Positions 45,252-56,500 of a DNA stretch of 64,000 nt are shown piece after piece. The stretch is from contig OZ241890.1 of assembly GCA_965203475.1 (NCBI GenBank), positions 1,674,001 to 1,738,000 of the forward strand, in the 5' to 3' direction. The notes under the pieces were generated by a model that saw nothing but the letters and a program-made list of their open reading frames with translations, was not told where the DNA came from and searched no databases. Positions within the stretch are counted from its first letter, which is position 1, and each line of letters starts with the position of its first letter. A program made the position numbers and the translations under genes. The stretch is from JABDMD01 sp965203475 (GTDB lineage: Bacteria; Pseudomonadota; Gammaproteobacteria; UBA4575).

Positions 45252-48200
45252 CTAGTACTTACCGGTTACATCAAAGAACCAACCATTGGACTCATAATCG
45301 TTATCGGTTAGGTCATCACTAAAGTCAGTAAAGTTATACCCAGCACCTACTTTCAAGTTGTTTCCAATATGACGATACACGCCAAGTAAGACACCTTGCT
45401 TGCTATCGTCTTGTTCTTCCGTCTCTAACCAACGATATTCAAATAAGGCATCCCATTTCTTCAGCATGTGATATCGCGCACGTGCCACAGCAAGATGCGC
45501 ACCGGTTTCAAACCAAGGGCCGGCGCCACGTGTTAATCGTATATCGCCTGTCCTGTAGGCAAGCTTGGCACCAAGTTCCCACTTCTGAGTGAAATCATAA
45601 ATACCTTCAATCGATACAATATGACTGCGTTGATCACCGAAGGATGTATCCTGGCCTGTAGTCGCCAAGTCATACAAAAAGGTGTACTTGCCAAGAATAT
45701 TTAAACGATCATTAAATGCAGGTCGATAAGCAAATCCTAAATCGAGTTCAACATACTTCCCTTCATCGCTCTTGTTCGCTTCGCTATGCGTGGTCGATAA
45801 ATCAAGCTTGCCTAACCAACGTAAACTCTCACTTTGTTGCCATTCAATAATGTTAGTAGTCAACCATTGTGTGGCATCTACGTTTGAGACTTCATTGTCA
45901 TCAACGCGATATTCAAGCACCGAAGAATATCGTAAGTCGTCACTTCTATAACTTGCGCCAATCGTTGCGGCTCGACGATCAATATCTCCTGCATCTTGAT
46001 CAACATCATTGGTTTGAATGGATGCAGATAATCTCCATTGATCGGATAAATCAAAATCTAATCCATAGGTACGACCGATGCTTTGTTCTTCCTCACCTTC
46101 ACCAAACTGACTTTCTGAATACATGGATAATCCATTTCCATATCGTTTGCGTGTGCCGAAAGTAAACATGCTCTCACCACTATCGGTACGGTCCGGATCC
46201 GCTGCATATCCTCCATACAGTTCCAAGCCATTTGCTGTGGTGTAGTTGGTACCTACTTGATTGACTGCACCACTACCAAAACCTGCATCTAAACTAATAT
46301 TTAGATTTGGTGTGACGTCATACTCAAATCCTGCAACTACGGCATCACCTCGATCACCTGTGGCGACTTCACCTTTCAGAGCCAAGGTATCGCTGACTTG
46401 TTTTTCAATGCCCACAGTAACCAAATCGTTATCTTCGTAATCGCCTTTATCATCAATAACCGTTTGACCACTTACAAACACCGATGTTTGTTCATTCAAA
46501 TTGTAACGTACAGCTGCTCCACCTAAGGTAGCTTCACTATCTAAACCAAATCCAGAATCGTCTTCATCATCTTCGTGTCTTATTTCGGCACCAATATTTA
46601 ATTTATTGGTAATGTCATAATTTCCGATTACACTAAAGGTTGTAAATTCATTTTGAGTTTTCTTATCTAATTGTGTTGCACGTGCGCCTAACTCTAAATG
46701 TTCTGTTGCTTGCCACAGCGCTTCAAAACCTGTGTCCGTTGTTTCAATTCCATCATCCAATCGTGCAGTAGAAGAGAATCCTGCATCACGATCTTTCCAC
46801 CATGCAGTGATATAGCCTTCCTGATCATTTGAAATCTCAGCAAAATTAACGCGTGCTTCTACGCCCACCGCATCACCATCAACACTTGGTGCATTCGTGT
46901 TTAAAGTATTAAAACTAATACCGCCATTGGTTGAAGCAAAACTATTGCTTGCCTGTGAAGAATCAGACTCTGCATATTCAAGTTTTACATAAGTTCCCTT
47001 GCCGGCGCGCAAGGTTACATCGGCACCGTGTAACTCATAATCAGTACCTTCCCGCTCTTCATTGACATAAGTACCGCCCACAGCAACATATTCACCCAAC
47101 CAGGCTTTACCTCGGCCACCAGTTGTTATGTCGTCAGCAGAAAATGCATCGGGTCGATACTCGTAATCGACCAATAAAAATACATCATCTCCCTCAAGCG
47201 GAGTCGTTTTAATAATGGCAGGACCACTGCCCAGTTGAACCTGCGTTAGTGGACGCGTAAGGATGATTCTCCCTTGAATATAATCAATGTCGTAATCACG
47301 ACCATGTTCAAGAGTAATATTTTCTACAACTTGTTCAGTATCTCTGCGTCGAACTTCAACCCAAATCTTCTCTGAACCCTGAACTACATCTGTGTCACGT
47401 AAGTAATATAGTGAACCACCAGTAGCCGTAAACTCATTATGTGCCGCTGCCGTTTGTGCTTCACTGGCAAATGCATGAATCTCATGTTTGTGCTCACCAA
47501 AACTGGTGGTATCAACATTTCGGTGTTCAAGTTTGGCGCCATATAAGCTTCTATTGTATTGAGCAAACTCAGTACCCGTTAGATCGGTATTGTAGTTACC
47601 CCACAGAGCTCGACTCTTATCCCAATCTACACGAACATAGAACGCGCCTTGACTATCGGTATCATCGATAGTTGTGGAATCATCCCCATATACAGCATAG
47701 GTTTGATCTGGGTCTAGTCGGCGGAATACTTCCGTTGGATCTTCTTCCTCTAAACGATCATGTAATTTATGTAATTCATCTTCGGTAGTATCCAATTGTG
47801 CGGTGACTAAATACTTACCTTTTACTTTTCCTTTTAAGTAGAATGCTACTCGTCCATCGACAAACACTTCTTCATCAAAATGATCATCTTCGCCTAAGGG
47901 TTCAACAGAACCTGATACATCATTTTCACCTACGGTGAGATTCGCAATACCCACCATAAACATGTATTTGCCACTAACATCTACTTCTAATTCACGATCA
48001 AAATCAAGATTTGCGCCATCACTGACATTAACCACAATCTTATGTTTACCAACTGGCAAGTGTTGCTCTACAACAAACTTACCTTCTTCATCTAATACGA
48101 CCGTTTCTCCATTAATGGTAAGCGCATAACCTTCACCCACATTGATACCGTTTACACGTACTCGAGAACCACTAATTGGAATGGTTTGACGTATTAGGCT

Positions 48201-51200
48201 GGACTCACCGTAAATCGAATTAGCTACTTCGGTTTGATCTTCTTGTTCTCTCGCGAATCGCAACTCAAGATTATTTAAATTTTCTTCAGTCACAGCCAGA
48301 GATTGCGGTGCCGTTTCATCCATACGACCTTCTTGATCATAGGCTTTTAATACATACGTTAAGCTTTGCCCAATTTCGAAATATTTTATGTCTACGGAAT
48401 TTGGATCCCACTCGATGGTTTCGGCAAGATTAATAACTTTACCCGACAAAATATCGATCGGAGTAACTAGATCGCGATCATTTGCACTGTAAATTTCTAT
48501 CTCCCAGCGATCGATAAATGCTGCGTAGTTACTGTAAATTTGGAATGATACCGGTTGCTTAATTTTGTTCTTTTCTAACACCACACTTCCAAGAGCCGCA
48601 ACATTCAGTCTTGGATCGATTATGGCAGGATCTTCCACTGCCCAGATGGCGCCACCATTTGGTAATGCCACCTTACGATGTACAGCTGCATTTGCAACCG
48701 GAACATAATCAACATCGATAACTTTCTTAACGACTTTTTCATCGTAAAGAACTTGTACTTCTACTCTACGATTTCTAGCCATTCCGGACGGTGTTACATT
48801 CGATGCAACTTGCATATCGGGTCCTTTACCCTCTACTACAATTTCATCTTCATCAAGTTTTAATACGGACTGAATTTGCCCTGCAACATCTTCGGCGCGC
48901 GCCATTGATAATCCATAATTATCTTCATACAGGGCTTTTAACTGATCCGATAATAATGCAGGATCTGAATGCCCAACAATCCTTACACGCACATTTTCCT
49001 TATCTTCAAGTTCGTTAATAACTTCTTGCAGTCTCTTCAATTGTGCTTCGGTAATTTGCGCCTCACCTGAGCCGTAGTGTATTGGGTTAATCACATCATT
49101 TATTTCATGAGTTTCAACCACTTCTTGTTCACGCTCTACGCGTTTCGAAACACCATAACCAGTTTTCACTGTTGGAACGTTCTGTGGCGGTAGTCTCACA
49201 CCAAAATTAAACTTACTCATTAAACCTTGTGTAATACGTAACACTCTGGGGTTCTCTGTAGTGAATTCACTGTCGTCAGGTAAAGTGGCTGGATCTACTT
49301 TTATAATAAAGTTTCGACCGCGTTCCCAACGCCCGCCATCAATGTCGGCTAAGTGATATCTTCCATATTGATCCGTTTCAACAATCAAGCCTTCCACTGT
49401 GGCTAAACGCACACCCGGAATACCAATTTCATGTATACCGTGGTTGGTAATCGTAATTACAAGTTCATCGCCTTGCCGTTCTGTTGTTACAACCAGATCT
49501 TGTGCAGTCAATCCTTTAGCTTTTTTACCTACATGCTCTTCTACTAATTCACCATTGTTATCTACTTTAATTACGGTGCCTTCAGCCGTTACAACATGGA
49601 AACTATTGTCGCCTTCAAAATTAATTGGCATACGCACTTCAATAGAATGATCTTCAAGCGCATCTAATTCACTAGTGCGGCCTGTTATAATTCCAATTGC
49701 ATGACTGTCCCAACCAAAATACTCGCTCTTAATCTTCACTTTGGTTGCATGTGCACTGTCTTGCCAACCATCACTATCACGGTCGTTAAATACTTTTCCG
49801 ATAATGGTCGTCTTTTGTAAAATAGGATCTTGAGTAACCACTACAGTGGCACTTGCAGTATTGGTAACACCTACACCAATATTGCTAAAGCCTTGAACAG
49901 TATTTGTATATTCACCTTCAACCACACCTGATGTTACGCGTAAATAGTAACGAACCATCACACGTTCATTCCCTGCAAGATCAATGTCATTAAAGGTTAT
50001 TGGATCACCACCACTTACAACAACGGTTTCAACAATGTCATCTGCAGTATCGAATTCACCATCCAAGCCTGGTCGTAACAACTGCGCAGAATCATCTACA
50101 TAAGAGAATCCACCTGGAATATTGTCGACTAAATCTAAATCAGCAAATGCAACGCCGGCTGTGTTTTCTGCAATTACTGAGTATTGAACTAAATCACCAA
50201 TGACCACTTCCGTAGGTGCAGCAGTCTTTGTTAACAAGATCTGGCTGTTTAAAGCTAAACAATTACTGAGTGGAATATTGTTATTAAAGATAAAGCTAGG
50301 ATCTGCGCCATTATAATTTATTGTAGTGAAATATGGATTTGCCGCTGCCGTAAAGTCAGCAAGCACACCTGATGATGCAAACTCACCTGAACCAATTACT
50401 AACGGATCCGGTACAGCAGCAGTGACTAATGTTCCTGAATCAGCAGGAACCGGGCTTAGTGTGGCCCCCGGTGGTGGTGTAATTGTAATTACATAATCAC
50501 CCAAGGTTCCATCGGTGATAAAGCGATAGAAACCAGAAGATCCATTATCAAATAAGGTAACTACACCTGGACCCGTTACTGTAACCGAACCACCTGGAAT
50601 AATGTTGCCATTATCAGTGCAATAGAAATAACCTGTGGGGTCAAAGTCTTGGTGATTTAAAATTCCATCACCATCACGATCGGCAGCTGTACCTTCTAAA
50701 CCATCAGAAGCTCCATCACCATCGCTATCGATATCATCGTTAGAAATAGTTGCTTGTGCTTGTGAATCATTAATTGATGCATTGACTGCATTACTCAAAT
50801 CAACTAAGAAGTTTTCATTTGGTTCAATTACCGTGTCGCCATTTACGACAACAGTAATATTAGTTGATGGTGTACCAATAGCAATGTTTCCAACACCTGC
50901 AACGACCGGTGCATAGTCATTATCAGCTACGGTAGCCGTATCATCTAATGTGTCGTAGTTAAATGTAATATTGTTGGCTGCATTCCCACCACCATCAATA
51001 CTTACGGTAAAGATAAAGTTTGTTGCACCAGCATCACCCTCTGCAATGCTTACATCACTGATACTAATGACATCCCCGTCATCATTGGTAATGGTTCCAA
51101 TTCCTTGCAAATCATTTCCAGGATCTGCAGCAACAACAATATTCGAAATATTTAATAAGTTAACAAAGAAGGTTTCATTTGGTTCAACATTTACATCACC

Positions 51201-53510
51201 GTTAACTGTGATTGCAACATTTTGTGTTTCGCCACTAGTTCCTACAAAATTAAGTGTGGTTGGACCTGCTGCGACATAATCACTATCCGCAACCGTGGCC
51301 GTATTGTCTGCGGTTTGATAATCAACACTTACACCACCGGAAACATTACCAGTCAACGTAACGGTAAAGTTTGCAGCTACAGTTCCTGCATTTCCTTCTA
51401 CTACATTGACATCATCAATGGTAAAGAAAGCACTATCGTCATTGGTAATCGTGCCTAAGCCTTGCCCATCATTAATCGTTGCATTAACCGGTGCACTTAC
51501 ATTCAAAAAGAATGTTTCATCAACTTCAACGACCGTATCCCCGTTAACATTTACAGTGACTGTAGTAGAAGGTGTGCCCGCAGTAATGGTTCCTGCACCT
51601 GCAACAACTGGAACATAATCATTATCTACTGCGGTGGCCGTGTTATCGGCTGTAGAGAAATTAAAATCAATATTACTAGCCGCATTACCACCACCATCTA
51701 CACTGATGGTAAATTGGTACGCGGTAAGTCCGGCATTACCTTCAACCAGTGTTACATCATTAATACTAATGACATCACCGTCATCATTATTAATGGTTCC
51801 AACGCCTTGACCATCATTAATACTTGCATTAACCGGTGCACTTAAATTAACTAAGAAGGTTTCATTAGGTTCTACCGTAGTATCACCATTCACATTGACA
51901 GTGATCGTGGTAGAAGATGTGCCTGCAGTAATGGTTCCTGCACCACCTATAACTTGAACATAATCATTATCAGCAAGTGTTGCAGTGCCATCTGCGGTTT
52001 CAAATACGAAATCAATATCAGATAGTGCATTACCGCCACCATCTACACTGACAGTAAATTGGTATGCAGTAAGCCCGGCATTACCTTCTAGCAAAGTAAC
52101 ATCATTGATACTAATAAATGAATCATTATCATTGATGGTACCTGTTGCAATATCTGTATCGTCGATTAATGCATTACTTGACGTTAAAGTAACGGTAAAT
52201 GTTTCTGCTACTTCAATAACGGCATCATCTAATGTCGCTACTGTAAATTGTTGTGTCTCACCTGCGTTACCCACAAAATTTAAAGTAACCGGTGTATTAT
52301 CGTAATCTTCTGGTGCAACGAGTGGTGGTGCTCCACCGGTTGCTGTCACATCGGTAAAGTTTACATCTACAGAAAATGCTACACCCACTGCGTTATCCAA
52401 TGTAACAGTAAACAATAAGCCTACGCCTTCCGTAACAGTTACATCTTCTATAGTCACTGATGCTGCATCGTCATTGGTAATCGTGCCTAAGCCTTGGTTG
52501 TCCGCGAACACCGCCGACCCGCTGTTGCCCGCGTTTAAGCTTAAGTCGACAGTAAAGGTTTCATCCGCTTCCGGGGTGGTGTCACCATTCACACTCACGG
52601 TGATCTGTTGCGTCAAGGTCGCAGTACCCGCTAGGAAGGTTAAGGTGCCGGCGTTCGTCGTGTAGTCACCCGGTTGTACTGCGGTGCCATCGGTGGTGGT
52701 GAAGTCGATGAGGATGTCATCATCCGGATCACTCGCATCTAAACTCACGGTGAAGATGAAGTCGGTGGTGCCGGCATTGCCTTCGGCGAGCGTCACATCA
52801 TCGATACTGATGTTGGCGTTGTCGTCATTGGTAATCGTGCCTAAGCCTTGGTTGTCCGCGAACACCGCCGACCCGCTGTTGCCCGCGTTTAAGCTTAAGT
52901 CGACAGTAAAGGTTTCATCCGCTTCCGGGGTGGTGTCACCATTCACACTCACGGTGATCTGTTGCGTCAAGGTCGCAGTACCCGCTAGGAAGGTTAAGGT
53001 GCCGGCGTTCGTCGTGTAGTCACCCGGTTGTACTGCGGTGCCATCGGTGGTGGTGAAGTCGATGAGGATGTCATCATCCGGATCACTCGCATCTAAACTC
53101 ACGGTGAAGATGAAGTCGGTGGTGCCGGCATTGCCTTCGGCGAGCGTCACATCATCGATACTGATGTTGGCGTTGTCGTCATTGGTAATCGTGCCTAAGC
53201 CTTGGTTGTCCGCGAACACCGCCGACCCGCTGTTGCCCGCGTTTAAGCTTAAGTCGACAGTAAAGGTTTCATCCGCTTCCGGGGTGGTGTCACCATTCAC
53301 ACTCACGGTGATCTGTTGCGTCAAGGTCGCAGTACCCGCTAGGAAGGTTAAGGTGCCGGCGTTCGTCGTGTAGTCACCCGGTTGTACTGCGGTGCCATCG
53401 GTGGTGGTGAAGTCGATGAGGATGTCATCATCCGGATCACTCGCATCTAAACTCACGGTGAAGATGAAGTCGGTGGTGCCGGCATTGCCTTCGGCGAGCG
53501 TCACATCATC
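45252..53510 (-). CDS. Giant outer-membrane stalk protein, main (3') part: Calx-beta repeats, OmpA domain, beta-barrel
   Basis: 2752 codons in frame, without its own start or signal peptide; a GTG at 53504 is only an internal valine. Order of domains: three identical Calx-beta units (to about residue 352), five diverged Calx-beta units (to about 920), an aspartate-rich thrombospondin-3-like stretch (DSDGDGASDGLEGTAADRDG), DUF11/SdrD-B-like domains, an OmpA peptidoglycan-binding domain at about 1465-1590 (VRIVGHSDPALLSDQ, MARNRRVEVQVL), and a long beta-strand-rich C-terminal region ending WFFDVTGKY, typical of an outer-membrane barrel. The N-terminal exported part lies at 62007-62567, beyond the inverted array. 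Joining 62567-62007 to 53510-45252 gives 2939 aa in frame. Confidence 0.8.
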   Translation of the reverse strand, partial: DDVTLAEGNAGTTDFIFTVSLDASDPDDDILIDFTTTDGTAVQPGDYTTNAGTLTFLAGTATLTQQITVSVNGDTTPEADETFTVDLSLNAGNSGSAVFADNQGLGTITNDDNANISIDDVTLAEGNAGTTDFIFTVSLDASDPDDDILIDFTTTDGTAVQPGDYTTNAGTLTFLAGTATLTQQITVSVNGDTTPEADETFTVDLSLNAGNSGSAVFADNQGLGTITNDDNANISIDDVTLAEGNAGTTDFIFTVSLDASDPDDDILIDFTTTDGTAVQPGDYTTNAGTLTFLAGTATLTQQITVSVNGDTTPEADETFTVDLSLNAGNSGSAVFADNQGLGTITNDDAASVTIEDVTVTEGVGLLFTVTLDNAVGVAFSVDVNFTDVTATGGAPPLVAPEDYDNTPVTLNFVGNAGETQQFTVATLDDAVIEVAETFTVTLTSSNALIDDTDIATGTINDNDSFISINDVTLLEGNAGLTAYQFTVSVDGGGNALSDIDFVFETADGTATLADNDYVQVIGGAGTITAGTSSTTITVNVNGDTTVEPNETFLVNLSAPVNASINDGQGVGTINNDDGDVISINDVTLVEGNAGLTAYQFTISVDGGGNAASNIDFNFSTADNTATAVDNDYVPVVAGAGTITAGTPSTTVTVNVNGDTVVEVDETFFLNVSAPVNATINDGQGLGTITNDDSAFFTIDDVNVVEGNAGTVAANFTVTLTGNVSGGVSVDYQTADNTATVADSDYVAAGPTTLNFVGTSGETQNVAITVNGDVNVEPNETFFVNLLNISNIVVAADPGNDLQGIGTITNDDGDVISISDVSIAEGDAGATNFIFTVSIDGGGNAANNITFNYDTLDDTATVADNDYAPVVAGVGNIAIGTPSTNITVVVNGDTVIEPNENFLVDLSNAVNASINDSQAQATISNDDIDSDGDGASDGLEGTAADRDGDGILNHQDFDPTGYFYCTDNGNIIPGGSVTVTGPGVVTLFDNGSSGFYRFITDGTLGDYVITITPPPGATLSPVPADSGTLVTAAVPDPLVIGSGEFASSGVLADFTAAANPYFTTINYNGADPSFIFNNNIPLSNCLALNSQILLTKTAAPTEVVIGDLVQYSVIAENTAGVAFADLDLVDNIPGGFSYVDDSAQLLRPGLDGEFDTADDIVETVVVSGGDPITFNDIDLAGNERVMVRYYLRVTSGVVEGEYTNTVQGFSNIGVGVTNTASATVVVTQDPILQKTTIIGKVFNDRDSDGWQDSAHATKVKIKSEYFGWDSHAIGIITGRTSELDALEDHSIEVRMPINFEGDNSFHVVTAEGTVIKVDNNGELVEEHVGKKAKGLTAQDLVVTTERQGDELVITITNHGIHEIGIPGVRLATVEGLIVETDQYGRYHLADIDGGRWERGRNFIIKVDPATLPDDSEFTTENPRVLRITQGLMSKFNFGVRLPPQNVPTVKTGYGVSKRVEREQEVVETHEINDVINPIHYGSGEAQITEAQLKRLQEVINELEDKENVRVRIVGHSDPALLSDQLKALYEDNYGLSMARAEDVAGQIQSVLKLDEDEIVVEGKGPDMQVASNVTPSGMARNRRVEVQVLYDEKVVKKVIDVDYVPVANAAVHRKVALPNGGAIWAVEDPAIIDPRLNVAALGSVVLEKNKIKQPVSFQIYSNYAAFIDRWEIEIYSANDRDLVTPIDILSGKVINLAETIEWDPNSVDIKYFEIGQSLTYVLKAYDQEGRMDETAPQSLAVTEENLNNLELRFAREQEDQTEVANSIYGESSLIRQTIPISGSRVRVNGINVGEGYALTINGETVVLDEEGKFVVEQHLPVGKHKIVVNVSDGANLDFDRELEVDVSGKYMFMVGIANLTVGENDVSGSVEPLGEDDHFDEEVFVDGRVAFYLKGKVKGKYLVTAQLDTTEDELHKLHDRLEEEDPTEVFRRLDPDQTYAVYGDDSTTIDDTDSQGAFYVRVDWDKSRALWGNYNTDLTGTEFAQYNRSLYGAKLEHRNVDTTSFGEHKHEIHAFASEAQTAAAHNEFTATGGSLYYLRDTDVVQGSEKIWVEVRRRDTEQVVENITLEHGRDYDIDYIQGRIILTRPLTQVQLGSGPAIIKTTPLEGDDVFLLVDYEYRPDAFSADDITTGGRGKAWLGEYVAVGGTYVNEEREGTDYELHGADVTLRAGKGTYVKLEYAESDSSQASNSFASTNGGISFNTLNTNAPSVDGDAVGVEARVNFAEISNDQEGYITAWWKDRDAGFSSTARLDDGIETTDTGFEALWQATEHLELGARATQLDKKTQNEFTTFSVIGNYDITNKLNIGAEIRHEDDEDDSGFGLDSEATLGGAAVRYNLNEQTSVFVSGQTVIDDKGDYEDNDLVTVGIEKQVSDTLALKGEVATGDRGDAVVAGFEYDVTPNLNISLDAGFGSGAVNQVGTNYTTANGLELYGGYAADPDRTDSGESMFTFGTRKRYGNGLSMYSESQFGEGEEEQSIGRTYGLDFDLSDQWRLSASIQTNDVDQDAGDIDRRAATIGASYRSDDLRYSSVLEYRVDDNEVSNVDATQWLTTNIIEWQQSESLRWLGKLDLSTTHSEANKSDEGKYVELDLGFAYRPAFNDRLNILGKYTFLYDLATTGQDTSFGDQRSHIVSIEGIYDFTQKWELGAKLAYRTGDIRLTRGAGPWFETGAHLAVARARYHMLKKWDALFEYRWLETEEQDDSKQGVLLGVYRHIGNNLKVGAGYNFTDFSDDLTDNDYESNGWFFDVTGKY
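52449..53510 (-). repeat. Three Calx-beta repeat units in gene orientation
   Basis: Three 354-bp units (53510-53157, 53156-52803, 52802-52449), each encoding 118 aa from DDVTLAEGNAG to NDDNANISI; the third changes to a diverged end (NDDAASVTI). Identity with the inverted block begins at about 52468, so about 1.03 kb here is the reverse complement of what follows across a 13-bp spacer. Confidence 0.95.
53498..53510 (+). other. 13-bp junction sequence, left (GCGTCACATCATC)
   Basis: It sits at the centre of the left inversion point: the flanking arms CCTTCGGCGA and TCGCCGAAGG are exact complements that extend for about 1 kb. The same 13 bp in reverse orientation sits at the right inversion point (61994-62006). 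It is also part of every repeat unit. Confidence 0.85.
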
Positions 53511-56500
53511 TCGCCGAAGGCAATGCCGGCACCACCGACTTCATCTTCACCGTGAGTTTAGATGCGAGTGATCCGGATGATGACATCCTCATCGACTTCA
53601 CCACCACCGATGGCACCGCAGTACAACCGGGTGACTACACGACGAACGCCGGCACCTTAACCTTCCTAGCGGGTACTGCGACCTTGACGCAACAGATCAC
53701 CGTGAGTGTGAATGGTGACACCACCCCGGAAGCGGATGAAACCTTTACTGTCGACTTAAGCTTAAACGCGGGCAACAGCGGGTCGGCGGTGTTCGCGGAC
53801 AACCAAGGCTTAGGCACGATTACCAATGACGACAACGCCAACATCAGTATCGATGATGTGACGCTCGCCGAAGGCAATGCCGGCACCACCGACTTCATCT
53901 TCACCGTGAGTTTAGATGCGAGTGATCCGGATGATGACATCCTCATCGACTTCACCACCACCGATGGCACCGCAGTACAACCGGGTGACTACACGACGAA
54001 CGCCGGCACCTTAACCTTCCTAGCGGGTACTGCGACCTTGACGCAACAGATCACCGTGAGTGTGAATGGTGACACCACCCCGGAAGCGGATGAAACCTTT
54101 ACTGTCGACTTAAGCTTAAACGCGGGCAACAGCGGGTCGGCGGTGTTCGCGGACAACCAAGGCTTAGGCACGATTACCAATGACGACAACGCCAACATCA
54201 GTATCGATGATGTGACGCTCGCCGAAGGCAATGCCGGCACCACCGACTTCATCTTCACCGTGAGTTTAGATGCGAGTGATCCGGATGATGACATCCTCAT
54301 CGACTTCACCACCACCGATGGCACCGCAGTACAACCGGGTGACTACACGACGAACGCCGGCACCTTAACCTTCCTAGCGGGTACTGCGACCTTGACGCAA
54401 CAGATCACCGTGAGTGTGAATGGTGACACCACCCCGGAAGCGGATGAAACCTTTACTGTCGACTTAAGCTTAAACGCGGGCAACAGCGGGTCGGCGGTGT
54501 TCGCGGACAACCAAGGCTTAGGCACGATTACCAATGACGACAACGCCAACATCAGTATCGATGATGTGACGCTCGCCGAAGGCAATGCCGGCACCACCGA
54601 CTTCATCTTCACCGTGAGTTTAGATGCGAGTGATCCGGATGATGACATCCTCATCGACTTCACCACCACCGATGGCACCGCAGTACAACCGGGTGACTAC
54701 ACGACGAACGCCGGCACCTTAACCTTCCTAGCGGGTACTGCGACCTTGACGCAACAGATCACCGTGAGTGTGAATGGTGACACCACCCCGGAAGCGGATG
54801 AAACCTTTACTGTCGACTTAAGCTTAAACGCGGGCAACAGCGGGTCGGCGGTGTTCGCGGACAACCAAGGCTTAGGCACGATTACCAATGACGACAACGC
54901 CAACATCAGTATCGATGATGTGACGCTCGCCGAAGGCAATGCCGGCACCACCGACTTCATCTTCACCGTGAGTTTAGATGCGAGTGATCCGGATGATGAC
55001 ATCCTCATCGACTTCACCACCACCGATGGCACCGCAGTACAACCGGGTGACTACACGACGAACGCCGGCACCTTAACCTTCCTAGCGGGTACTGCGACCT
55101 TGACGCAACAGATCACCGTGAGTGTGAATGGTGACACCACCCCGGAAGCGGATGAAACCTTTACTGTCGACTTAAGCTTAAACGCGGGCAACAGCGGGTC
55201 GGCGGTGTTCGCGGACAACCAAGGCTTAGGCACGATTACCAATGACGACAACGCCAACATCAGTATCGATGATGTGACGCTCGCCGAAGGCAATGCCGGC
55301 ACCACCGACTTCATCTTCACCGTGAGTTTAGATGCGAGTGATCCGGATGATGACATCCTCATCGACTTCACCACCACCGATGGCACCGCAGTACAACCGG
55401 GTGACTACACGACGAACGCCGGCACCTTAACCTTCCTAGCGGGTACTGCGACCTTGACGCAACAGATCACCGTGAGTGTGAATGGTGACACCACCCCGGA
55501 AGCGGATGAAACCTTTACTGTCGACTTAAGCTTAAACGCGGGCAACAGCGGGTCGGCGGTGTTCGCGGACAACCAAGGCTTAGGCACGATTACCAATGAC
55601 GACAACGCCAACATCAGTATCGATGATGTGACGCTCGCCGAAGGCAATGCCGGCACCACCGACTTCATCTTCACCGTGAGTTTAGATGCGAGTGATCCGG
55701 ATGATGACATCCTCATCGACTTCACCACCACCGATGGCACCGCAGTACAACCGGGTGACTACACGACGAACGCCGGCACCTTAACCTTCCTAGCGGGTAC
55801 TGCGACCTTGACGCAACAGATCACCGTGAGTGTGAATGGTGACACCACCCCGGAAGCGGATGAAACCTTTACTGTCGACTTAAGCTTAAACGCGGGCAAC
55901 AGCGGGTCGGCGGTGTTCGCGGACAACCAAGGCTTAGGCACGATTACCAATGACGACAACGCCAACATCAGTATCGATGATGTGACGCTCGCCGAAGGCA
56001 ATGCCGGCACCACCGACTTCATCTTCACCGTGAGTTTAGATGCGAGTGATCCGGATGATGACATCCTCATCGACTTCACCACCACCGATGGCACCGCAGT
56101 ACAACCGGGTGACTACACGACGAACGCCGGCACCTTAACCTTCCTAGCGGGTACTGCGACCTTGACGCAACAGATCACCGTGAGTGTGAATGGTGACACC
56201 ACCCCGGAAGCGGATGAAACCTTTACTGTCGACTTAAGCTTAAACGCGGGCAACAGCGGGTCGGCGGTGTTCGCGGACAACCAAGGCTTAGGCACGATTA
56301 CCAATGACGACAACGCCAACATCAGTATCGATGATGTGACGCTCGCCGAAGGCAATGCCGGCACCACCGACTTCATCTTCACCGTGAGTTTAGATGCGAG
56401 TGATCCGGATGATGACATCCTCATCGACTTCACCACCACCGATGGCACCGCAGTACAACCGGGTGACTACACGACGAACGCCGGCACCTTAACCTTCCTA

